A stretch of DNA of 12,874 nucleotides from positions 1 through 12,874 of the forward strand of contig JAIVHC010000002.1 in NCBI GenBank assembly GCA_020201305.1, written 5' to 3'. Numbering within the stretch: position 1 is the first letter of the stretch; the number at the start of each line of letters is the position of its first letter. Of the stretch, positions 5,729 to 11,828 are shown piece by piece. The translations under genes and the position numbers were made by a program. The notes beneath the pieces are model-generated. The model worked only from the letters and a program-made list of their open reading frames with translations, had not been told where the DNA came from and ran no database searches. The stretch is from Geobacteraceae bacterium (GTDB lineage Bacteria > Desulfobacterota > Desulfuromonadia > Desulfuromonadales > Desulfuromonadaceae).

Positions 5729-7408
5729 ATGATTAGTCAGCACCTGATATTCGGTTTGCTCGGTGGTTTGGGCCTGTTCCTGTATGGCATGAAAATTATG
5801 TCGGATGGATTGCAGAAGATTGCCGGCGACCGCATGCGCAAGGTTCTTGCCGCACTGACTAACAACAGATTTATTGCTACATTTGTAGGTATTGTAGTTA
5901 CAGCAATTATTCAGTCCTCTAGCGCTACCACAGTAATGGTCATCGGCTTTGTCAATGCAGGCTTGATGTCGTTGGTTCAGGCTGTCGGGGTTGTGCTGGG
6001 TGCCAATATCGGTACAACCATAACCGCTCAGCTCATTGCGTTCAAAATAACCAAATTTGCCCTTCCCGCCATAGGCATCGGGGTTGGGCTTAAAATGTTC
6101 AGTAGGCGTAAAAGCTGGATCTATTTCGGGGAAGCAATACTGGGCTTTGGTCTGATTTTTTATGGACTTTCGGTCATGAAGACCGCGTTTGATCCCCTTA
6201 AAGACAGCGGAGAACTTAATCACGTCTTTCTTATGGTGGGTGATCATCTTTTTCTCGCAGTCGCTGTGGGCGCCCTCATCACCATAATTGTTCAGAGCAG
6301 TAGCGCCACCATCGGTATCACCCTGGCTCTGGCTTCAAGTGGTCTGCTGACCTTTGAAACCAGTGTGGCGGTAATCCTGGGGGAAAACATAGGTACTACC
6401 CTTACCGCCAATATCGCCGCAATCGGGACTAATGTCGCGGCGCGGCGTACCGCCCTGTGTCACCTGTTATTTAATGTAATAGGCGTGGCATATATGCTTG
6501 CGCTGTTCCCTTATTTCATAAACCTGGTTGAATCAATCACTCCGGGGATGTCTGACTTTGCCATCGCCACCGAACAACAGGCAGCTATGTATGGGTTGGA
6601 TATGGGAGATAAACCCTACATCGCAAGACATATTGCCAATACTCACACATTGTTCAATGTGGTTAATACTCTTATATTCCTCCCCTTCATAGGCATTCTC
6701 GCTACTATTGCAAGTAAATTGATTTCCGGAGATGCATCTGAGCTGGACGTCCAACTCAAATATATCGACAATCGCATGCTTGAAACCCCACCTCTGGCAC
6801 TGAGTCAGGCGCGTGCTGAAACGGTGCGCATGGCGGAAATTGCTAAAACCTGTCTCAACCGCACCACCGACTTTCTGGAAAGCAATGATTTACGCATGCT
6901 GAAGGAGTTGCGTAAAACCGAGGATATGCTCGATATGCTGCAAAAGGAGATTATCAACTTCCTTGTTGCCATATCGCAGAAATCCGTTACCCAGGAGGCC
7001 TCAAAAGAGATCTCATCACTGATGCATATGGTCAACGATCTGGAAAAGGTAGGCGATTATTGTGAAAACCTGTGGGAGCAGAATGAGCGCAAGATAGACA
7101 AAAAAGCAAAGTTTTCTGATATGGCAAACGGTGAAATTGCAACCCTGGCTGCCAAGACCAGGGAATTTCTTGAATTTGTTACCACTGCGTTGGAAGAACG
7201 AGAAAGCGGGATTGAAGAGAAGGCATATGCAATGGAAAACGGCATAGACGATTTAGAAGATCAGTATCGTAAGCACCACATTTCGCGCCTTAACACCGGG
7301 GAGTGCGCGGTAATCCCGGGGCTGATATTCATCGATATGCTGCACAACTTTGAAAAGATCGGCGACCATACCCACAGTATTTCCCGAGCTATTATGGGAA
7401 AAAAATAG
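5729..7408 (+). CDS. Na/Pi cotransporter family protein with C-terminal PhoU-like domain
   Basis: This 559-residue inner-membrane protein has the two inverted halves of the Na/Pi cotransporter (PF02690-type) family. The first carries 'QSSSATT' at residues 62-68 and 'GANIGTT' at 91-97; the second carries 'QSSSATI' at 189-195 and 'GENIGTT' at 218-224. These paired QSS motifs line the sodium/phosphate site. About eight to nine hydrophobic segments run to around residue 340. From about 355 to the end the protein is soluble and helical, with two PhoU-like repeats (for example 'EISSLMHMVNDLEKVGDYCENL' and 'IDMLHNFEKIGDHTHSISRAI'), probably cytoplasmic. CGGAGG lies about ten bases before ATG 5729. 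Bacterial members such as YjbB export phosphate, whereas NptA-type members import it; direction cannot be decided here. It stands alone between terminators. Confidence 0.95.
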   Translation: MISQHLIFGLLGGLGLFLYGMKIMSDGLQKIAGDRMRKVLAALTNNRFIATFVGIVVTAIIQSSSATTVMVIGFVNAGLMSLVQAVGVVLGANIGTTITAQLIAFKITKFALPAIGIGVGLKMFSRRKSWIYFGEAILGFGLIFYGLSVMKTAFDPLKDSGELNHVFLMVGDHLFLAVAVGALITIIVQSSSATIGITLALASSGLLTFETSVAVILGENIGTTLTANIAAIGTNVAARRTALCHLLFNVIGVAYMLALFPYFINLVESITPGMSDFAIATEQQAAMYGLDMGDKPYIARHIANTHTLFNVVNTLIFLPFIGILATIASKLISGDASELDVQLKYIDNRMLETPPLALSQARAETVRMAEIAKTCLNRTTDFLESNDLRMLKELRKTEDMLDMLQKEIINFLVAISQKSVTQEASKEISSLMHMVNDLEKVGDYCENLWEQNERKIDKKAKFSDMANGEIATLAAKTREFLEFVTTALEERESGIEEKAYAMENGIDDLEDQYRKHHISRLNTGECAVIPGLIFIDMLHNFEKIGDHTHSISRAIMGKK

Positions 7409-7421
7409 TATACACAGGGTT

Positions 7422-7464
7422 ACCCGGGTCAGGAACCGGATAAGAAAACCTGTCCCGGGTTTTT
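7422..7464 (+). terminator. intrinsic terminator of the Na/Pi transporter gene
   Basis: ACCCGGGTCAGG (7422-7433) pairs with CCTGTCCCGGGT (7449-7460) with one mismatch. A 15-base loop separates the arms and TTTTT follows. It starts 14 bases after the stop codon and ends just before the tRNA promoter. Confidence 0.85.
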
Positions 7465-7466
7465 CA

Positions 7467-7495
7467 TTGCATTCTCCGACATGATTTGGTATAAA
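7467..7495 (+). promoter_or_regulatory. sigma70 promoter of tRNA-Leu
   Basis: TTGCAT (7467-7472), a 17-base spacer, and TATAAA (7490-7495) place a transcription start near 7502, about seven bases before the mature tRNA. It sits directly after the preceding terminator, so the tRNA is an independent unit. Confidence 0.68.
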
Positions 7496-7508
7496 CCCAT
7501 CTGTTCAA

Positions 7509-7595
7509 GCCGAAGTGGTGGAATTGGTAGACACGCTAGGTTCAGGGTCTAGTGGCCGTAGGGCCGTGGGAGTTCGAGTCTCCCCTTCGGCACCA
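7509..7595 (+). tRNA. tRNA-Leu (anticodon CAG)
   Basis: This is an 87-base class II tRNA with a long variable arm. The acceptor stem GCCGAAG pairs with CTTCGGC, followed by discriminator A and an encoded CCA (7593-7595). The D-loop is typical of leucine tRNAs (TGGTGGAATTGGTAGACA). The anticodon stem CTAGG/TCTAG encloses loop TTCAGGG, giving anticodon CAG, which reads CUG leucine codons. The T-arm contains GTTCGAGTC. The variable arm is GGCCGTAGGGCC-like. Confidence 0.97.
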
Positions 7596-7607
7596 TTTAG
7601 AGCAATG

Positions 7608-7636
7608 CCCGTCATTTGAAATATGACGGGTTTTTT
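7608..7636 (+). terminator. intrinsic terminator of tRNA-Leu
   Basis: CCCGTCAT (7608-7615) pairs perfectly with ATGACGGG (7623-7630) across a seven-base loop, followed by TTTTTT. It starts 13 bases after the CCA end. Confidence 0.92.
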
Positions 7637-7655
7637 ATACTCTCATTTCTGATGA

Positions 7656-7705
7656 CAAATACAAAGAGCCTCCCGTGATATTTCCCGGGAGGCTCTTTGT
7701 ATTTG
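7656..7705 (-). terminator. long perfect hairpin terminator of glnA
   Basis: Bases 7656-7675 are the exact reverse complement of 7686-7705, a 20-bp perfect stem with a ten-base loop, about 28 bases after the glnA stop. The outer part of the stem is AT-rich (CAAATACAAAG / CTTTGTATTTG) and takes the place of a clean T-run. It also faces the convergent tRNA unit, so it may insulate both sides. Confidence 0.85.
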
Positions 7706-7733
7706 TACTTTACTTCTAAATCAGGTTGCTTTT

Positions 7734-9143
7734 TTAACAATCGTAGTAGAGGGAAAACTCTTCCGGGGACGGGCGCATGCGCACAGGGTCAACCTCTGCC
7801 TCTTTTTTGAAACTGATCCACATGTCGATAACGTCTTCGGTGAATACGTCGCCTTTGAGGAGAAATTCGTGATCATCGCGCAGACAGTTGAGCGCTTCGT
7901 CCAGGGTGCCGGCAACGGTCGGAATCTCACTGAGTTTCTCCGGAGAGAGGCCATAGATGTCTTTATCCAGTGGTTGACCCGGATCGATCTTGTTCTCGAT
8001 ACCGTCGAGTCCCGCCATCATCATGGCGGCAAAGCACAGATAGCCGTTTGCTGCCGGATCCGGGGTGCGATATTCAACACGCTTGGCTTTATCGTTGTTG
8101 GTTGCCGGGATACGCAGCGAAGCGGAGCGGTTGCTGTTGGAATAGGCAAGATTTACCGGCGCTTCAAACCCGGGTACCAGGCGTTTGTAAGAGTTAGTGG
8201 TGGGGTTTGTGAAGGCGCACAGTGCCTTGGCGTGCTTGATAATACCGCCTATGTAGTACATGGCCATTTTTGACAGGCCGCCGTAACCATCACCGGCGAA
8301 GAGGTTTTTGCCGTCTTTCCACAGAGATTGATGGCAGTGCATGCCGGAGCCGTTGTCATCGTAGAGTGGTTTGGGCATGAAGGTTACGGTTTTACCATGC
8401 TGGATAGCCACATTCTTGATGATGTACTTGAACCACTGCAGGTTGTCTCCCATCTGCACGAGGGAGTCAAAACGCATGTCGATTTCGCTCTGCCCACCGG
8501 TTGCGACTTCGTGATGTACGCACTCGATGTGGAGGCCGATTTCCTGCAGCGCGATAACCATTTCATTGCGCAGATCAATCATGGAATCGGTAGGAGCGCA
8601 GGGGAAGTACCCTTGTTTATGGCGCGGCTTGTAACCGAGGTTGGGATGCTCCTGGCGCCCGGTGTTCCAGATGCCCTCGATAGAGTCTACGGCATAGAAT
8701 GACTGATGTGATTCAGACGCATAGCGTACGTCGTCAAAGATGAAGCACTCAGGTTCCGGGCCGAAAAATGCAGTATCAGCAATACCGGTGGATTTCAGGT
8801 ATGCTTCCGCTTTCTGGGCGATGAAGCGCGGATCACGGGTATAGCCCTCACGGGTAATGGGGTCGGTAATATTGCAAATAAGGCTCAGGGTTGTGCGCTC
8901 GATAAACGGATCGATTTTTGCGGTGGTCGGATCCGGGATAATGAGCATGTCGGATTTGTGGATAGGCTGCCATCCGCGGATTGATGAGCCGTCAAAACCA
9001 AGGCCTTCCTCAAACACCTCTTCATTCAATTCGCAGATAGGGGTGGTAAAGTGCTGCCACCTGCCGATAAAGTCCAGAAACTTGAAATCTACAAATTCAC
9101 AATTTTTCTCTTTGGCGAAGTCGAGTACCTTATTGATTTCCAT
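7734..9143 (-). CDS. glnA: type I glutamine synthetase
   Basis: This cytoplasmic dodecameric enzyme joins glutamate and ammonia using ATP. The length of 469 residues equals the usual bacterial GSI-beta. Visible motifs are the DGSSIRGW signature (51-58), metal ligands in 'FGPEPECFIF' (Glu130, Glu132) and 'HHEVATGGQSE' (Glu212, Glu220), 'GSGMHCHQSLW' (His269), 'NPTTNSYKRLVPGFEAP' and 'NRSASLRIP'. The adenylylation site 'KDIYGLSPE' places Tyr exactly at 397, so activity is probably tuned by GlnE-type adenylylation. TAACGGAGGAT lies about nine bases before ATG 9143. It follows glnB on the same strand with 99 bases between, in which I see no terminator and no convincing promoter, so co-transcription is likely. 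Confidence 0.98.
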   Translation of the reverse strand: MEINKVLDFAKEKNCEFVDFKFLDFIGRWQHFTTPICELNEEVFEEGLGFDGSSIRGWQPIHKSDMLIIPDPTTAKIDPFIERTTLSLICNITDPITREGYTRDPRFIAQKAEAYLKSTGIADTAFFGPEPECFIFDDVRYASESHQSFYAVDSIEGIWNTGRQEHPNLGYKPRHKQGYFPCAPTDSMIDLRNEMVIALQEIGLHIECVHHEVATGGQSEIDMRFDSLVQMGDNLQWFKYIIKNVAIQHGKTVTFMPKPLYDDNGSGMHCHQSLWKDGKNLFAGDGYGGLSKMAMYYIGGIIKHAKALCAFTNPTTNSYKRLVPGFEAPVNLAYSNSNRSASLRIPATNNDKAKRVEYRTPDPAANGYLCFAAMMMAGLDGIENKIDPGQPLDKDIYGLSPEKLSEIPTVAGTLDEALNCLRDDHEFLLKGDVFTEDVIDMWISFKKEAEVDPVRMRPSPEEFSLYYDC

Positions 9144-9242
9144 TAGCTGTGTATCCTCCGTTAGGTTGGGGTGAATACGTATCCCGTTAAAGGATCGTAT
9201 AGATGCGCTGAACTTTCTTATAAGTGGGCGCTTTTTATGTGA

Positions 9243-9581
9243 TTACAGTGCTTTGTCGCCCCGTTCACCGGTGCGAATGCGCAATACATCTTCAACCGGG
9301 GTAACAAATATTTTCCCGTCACCGATTCGTTCTGTTTTGGCCGTGGTTGCAATCTGCTCTACAACCTGTGCAGCGATATCGTCGGAAACGATTATTTCCA
9401 ATTTGATCTTCGGAATAAAATCGACGACGTATTCGGCACCCCGATATAACTCGGTATGCCCCTTCTGACGCCCGAACCCTTTCACTTCACTTACGGTAAG
9501 TCCCTGAATCCCTATTTCACTCAAGGCTTCTTTAACTTCGTCAAGCTTAAAAGGTTTGATGATTGCTTCAACTTTTTTCAT
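9243..9581 (-). CDS. glnB: nitrogen regulatory protein PII
   Basis: This 112-residue trimeric signal protein reads nitrogen status by binding ATP/ADP and 2-oxoglutarate. The N-terminus 'MKKVEAIIKPFKLDEVKEAL' and the T-loop 'GFGRQKGHTELYRGAEYVVDF' are canonical, with Tyr51 (uridylylation site) and Tyr46 present. The B-loop 'ERIGDGKIFVTPVEDVLRIRTGE' carries the nucleotide-binding residues. Length matches the family (112). AGGAGGG lies seven bases before ATG 9581. Position directly upstream of glnA favours GlnB rather than the ammonium-transporter-linked GlnK; no amtB is in the window, and sequence alone separates the two paralogues poorly. Its expected partners are the GlnE and GlnD enzymes and NtrB-type kinases, none encoded here. 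Confidence 0.96.
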   Translation of the reverse strand: MKKVEAIIKPFKLDEVKEALSEIGIQGLTVSEVKGFGRQKGHTELYRGAEYVVDFIPKIKLEIIVSDDIAAQVVEQIATTAKTERIGDGKIFVTPVEDVLRIRTGERGDKAL

Positions 9582-9651
9582 TGATATCCCTCCTGCAGGT
9601 ATCGCTTAGGTGTGTAACCATGTGTATCGAACATCCAACATTTGTGCGTCG

Positions 9652-10173
9652 TCACTGTTGTGGCTCCGGGCTGAATTCTGTTGCCAGGCGCCAGCTTTTT
9701 TCGGTCTTTACAAAGCGATATATTTCTCTTTTATGGATCCGGTCTCCGGCCTTAAAGTTGCCGAATTCAATCACTTTGGCGAGTATTTCAAGCCCTTTAT
9801 CCATAGCCTCGAACGGTGATCGTCGGGCATCAGAACTGAGTTGGGCAGAGATTTCATCCAGGCTTTTACGAAACACCAGATCATAACTTACTTCCACGCT
9901 GTAGCTCTTGTCTGCATTGAGGCGAGCATCAAGCTTTTGGAAGTTTTCCAGATAGAAGATCTCTTCGCCAGCCTGGGGCAGAATGTGGCGTGCGATCTGT
10001 ACCTTTATATGCTCCTCTGTCGGAGTTGAAGTGCATCCAGCTGCACATAGACACATAAATGTCACGCAGATCAGAGTGAGTGCCTGAGCCCGCAAGGGAT
10101 GGAATCGCAAGGCTGCGCGCAAGGCTGCGATATATACTCCACCTGCGTTCAGCTTGTTTATTGTTTTTTTCAC
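9652..10173 (-). CDS. small probable lipoprotein of unknown function, upstream of glnB
   Basis: A 173-residue product if started at GTG 10173, which has GGAGG five bases upstream. A second GTG at 10179 is too close to that site. The N-terminus is basic and unusually long (about 30 residues), followed by a hydrophobic segment 'ALTLICVTFMCLCAAGC'. Cys47 after Ala-Ala-Gly is a probable lipidation site, although the usual Leu at -3 is Ala. The rest is soluble: 'EEHIKVQIARHIL' (helix), 'KLDARLNADKSYSVEVSYDLVFRKSLDEI', and a C-terminal beta-rich 'RIHKREIYRFVKTEKSWRLATEF' that looks like a small alpha+beta binding or stress domain. I do not recognise the family. It lies only 70 bases before glnB on the same strand without a visible terminator, so it probably shares the glnBA transcript. 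Alternative: a signal-peptide-bearing periplasmic protein. Confidence 0.8.
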   Translation of the reverse strand: MKKTINKLNAGGVYIAALRAALRFHPLRAQALTLICVTFMCLCAAGCTSTPTEEHIKVQIARHILPQAGEEIFYLENFQKLDARLNADKSYSVEVSYDLVFRKSLDEISAQLSSDARRSPFEAMDKGLEILAKVIEFGNFKAGDRIHKREIYRFVKTEKSWRLATEFSPEPQQ

Positions 10174-10242
10174 AATCACCTCCAGAGCGCAATCTTGATC
10201 AATATGGGGGGAGTAGTGGAATGCTGAATATGGACTCCGCCG

Positions 10243-10271
10243 ATTATAACCCTGATATGTGCCCCGCTCAA
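10243..10271 (-). promoter_or_regulatory. sigma70 promoter for the lipoprotein-glnB-glnA unit
   Basis: On the minus strand TTGAGC (10271-10266), a 17-base spacer, and a perfect TATAAT (10248-10243) give a transcript starting near 10236, about 60 bases before the lipoprotein GTG. This is the best promoter match in the window. Confidence 0.58.
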
Positions 10272-10394
10272 GAAGGGTTTTGTGATTAATGCTAAATTCA
10301 GGTGCTGTATCTGATCCGCAGGCGGATTAATCTCCCCATCTATTTCCTGGGCAGCGTTCCGCATCTTCTTATTTTGTCTATTATACTACCATGT

Positions 10395-10410
10395 ATCAAA
10401 TTCAGTGCCA
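10395..10410 (-). promoter_or_regulatory. sigma54-like -24/-12 element
   Basis: On the minus strand TGGCAC, five bases, then TTGAT. The -24 half and the spacing are exact, but the -12 half has GA where GC is strongly conserved. It would fit nitrogen control of the downstream glnBA unit, but the defect at -12 and the distance (about 220 bases to the lipoprotein start) make it uncertain. Confidence 0.25.
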
Positions 10411-10580
10411 ACTCACATCCAAAGGCTATAGTTATGTAACATCCGAATTATATTGAGTAAAAAATAAAAACGCCTGAATTGTTCCTGTGCACAACACTCT
10501 GATCTCTGAGTAAAAATGAGTACACAGCATGAAGGTAGCATAGTTCATTCGTGTGACGCTACTGAACCAACTGATGAACT

Positions 10581-11828
10581 TCAGACGACATGTTCCAACC
10601 CCCATATACCACAGGGACAGATACCTGCACAAATACCACAGCCGATACACACGTCGGGGTCGGATACGTATTCATAGTCTCCATCCTCTTTATCCAGGCG
10701 CGATATAGCTCCCTCAGGGCAAGCTTCCAGGCACATGTAACAGTCCCGACATGTTCCGCATGATATGCAGCGTCCACTCTCTTCGCGTGCATCAATAACT
10801 TTAAGCTGCCCGGACTTTCTGGGGCGAAACAGCTCCTTGCTCAGACGCGATTGAGGAACTACTTTCAGCTTTCGCCGTGGCGTGAGGGATTGATCGTGGA
10901 GCAGATCGTTGCATTGATCCGCGGCTTCATGCCCATGTCCGATGGCGTGGGTAAGCAATCCGGGGCTGGTAGTATCGCCAATGGCAAATACATTATTTTC
11001 CCCCTCAACCTGCCAGCAATCATTCACATTCATCATGCCACGCTCGGTAACCCAGGCGGACGGGGCAAACGAAAGGTCAGGGCGCTCGCCGATGGAAATG
11101 ATCACACTATCAGCCTTTATCAGTTCTCCGTCCTTGGTGTGCAATCCTAGTGCGGAAATTTTAGACGTGTATACCGGCCAGCGGATTTTTGCTCCCATTG
11201 AAGTAACGTGATCAATCTCTTTCTGATATGCTGCCGGGCGCTGTACATCGATGGCGGTGACCTCTTCGGCGCCGGCGGTGTATGCTCCGAGCACTACATC
11301 CATTCCAGCATTACCGGCACCGATTACTACTACTTTTTTCCCGATTACAGGAGTGTCTCCGGCATTTATGCGTTTCAAAAAGTCGAGTCCTTTAATAAGG
11401 CGTTCATGCCCCGGGAAGGGGATTACTACAGGGTTATGCGCCCCTGTGGCAATAATAACCGCATCGTGGTCAGCGCGTATTTGCGTAAACAATTCGGCGT
11501 CCACCTTACAGTTAAGTCTGGTCTCGACCCCGATACTTAAAATACGTTCGAGTTCCTGCTCCAGAATGTCGGCAGGAAGGCGTTCGCTGGGGATCACTTG
11601 CCACAACTTGCCTCCAAGATGTTTGTCGGCTTCATATACCGTTACCCTGTGGCCCTTCAAGCGCAATTGCCACGCAGCAGAGAGCCCCCCCGGGCCGCCC
11701 CCGATAATGGCCACGCTTTTACCGCTATCCGGGGCGCATTCGGTGCCCTGGCCTTCAGGGAAAACTGCCCCAGTTGCTTCATGGACACCGGCGAATCGAT
11801 AAAGCGGCGGCTGCAGGTATCCATACAC
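10581..11828 (-). CDS. 3' part of glutamate-synthase-related FAD/NAD(P) oxidoreductase with 4Fe-4S tail (frame 2 of a frameshifted gene)
   Basis: This frame encodes 415 residues from a GTG at 11828, but real homology seems to begin only near residue 35 ('SGKSVAIIGGGPGGLSAAWQLRLKGH'). It is therefore probably the continuation of the upstream frame rather than a separate gene. Features: FAD-binding GGGPGG (43-48) with acidic strand end 'VTVYEADK', 'VIIATGAH', NAD(P)-binding 'VVVIGAGNAGMD' (170-175), and 'NNVFAIGDTT' (second FAD contact). A ferredoxin-like tail follows with CxxCxxCxxCxxCxxxCP (Cys354-Cys370) and CxxCxxCxxxCP (Cys394-Cys404), enough for two [4Fe-4S] clusters. Relatives transfer electrons between NAD(P)H or ferredoxin and a glutamate synthase or similar partner. 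The last residues (WGLEHVV) end at TGA 10581. The first 30 residues or so (MYGYLQPPLYRF...) are an out-of-frame reading of the conserved 'CMDTCSRRF' segment, which argues strongly for a frameshift. Confidence 0.85.
   Translation of the reverse strand: MYGYLQPPLYRFAGVHEATGAVFPEGQGTECAPDSGKSVAIIGGGPGGLSAAWQLRLKGHRVTVYEADKHLGGKLWQVIPSERLPADILEQELERILSIGVETRLNCKVDAELFTQIRADHDAVIIATGAHNPVVIPFPGHERLIKGLDFLKRINAGDTPVIGKKVVVIGAGNAGMDVVLGAYTAGAEEVTAIDVQRPAAYQKEIDHVTSMGAKIRWPVYTSKISALGLHTKDGELIKADSVIISIGERPDLSFAPSAWVTERGMMNVNDCWQVEGENNVFAIGDTTSPGLLTHAIGHGHEAADQCNDLLHDQSLTPRRKLKVVPQSRLSKELFRPRKSGQLKVIDAREESGRCISCGTCRDCYMCLEACPEGAISRLDKEDGDYEYVSDPDVCIGCGICAGICPCGIWGLEHVV

Larger units (their letters stand above)
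10180..10580. other. 400-base intergenic stretch between the flavoprotein and lipoprotein genes
   Basis: AT-rich, with no convincing gene. It holds a good minus-strand sigma70 promoter (10243-10271), a second perfect TATAAT on the minus strand (10380-10385), a sigma54-like box (10395-10410), and a small hairpin ATCCGC-AG-GCGGAT near 10313-10326. A 62-codon minus-strand frame (10364 to 10176) crosses the promoter and is not believed. I find no clear terminator for the flavoprotein gene that ends at 10581. Confidence 0.5.

Noticed and set aside
7509..7595. tRNA-Leu as an integration site for a mobile element
   Set aside because: No integrase gene, no repeated tRNA 3' end and no foreign-looking genes adjoin it; both neighbours are housekeeping units with their own terminators.
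10176..10364. Minus-strand 62-codon ORF ending at the lipoprotein ribosome binding site
   Set aside because: The TGA placement would suit coupling, but the best promoter in the region lies inside the frame and the product shows no recognisable pattern.
11741..11785. Programmed -1 frameshift joining the two flavoprotein frames
   Set aside because: No X-XXY-YYZ heptamer in the right phase is visible in the overlap and no clear downstream stimulatory hairpin was seen; a simple indel is the more economical explanation.
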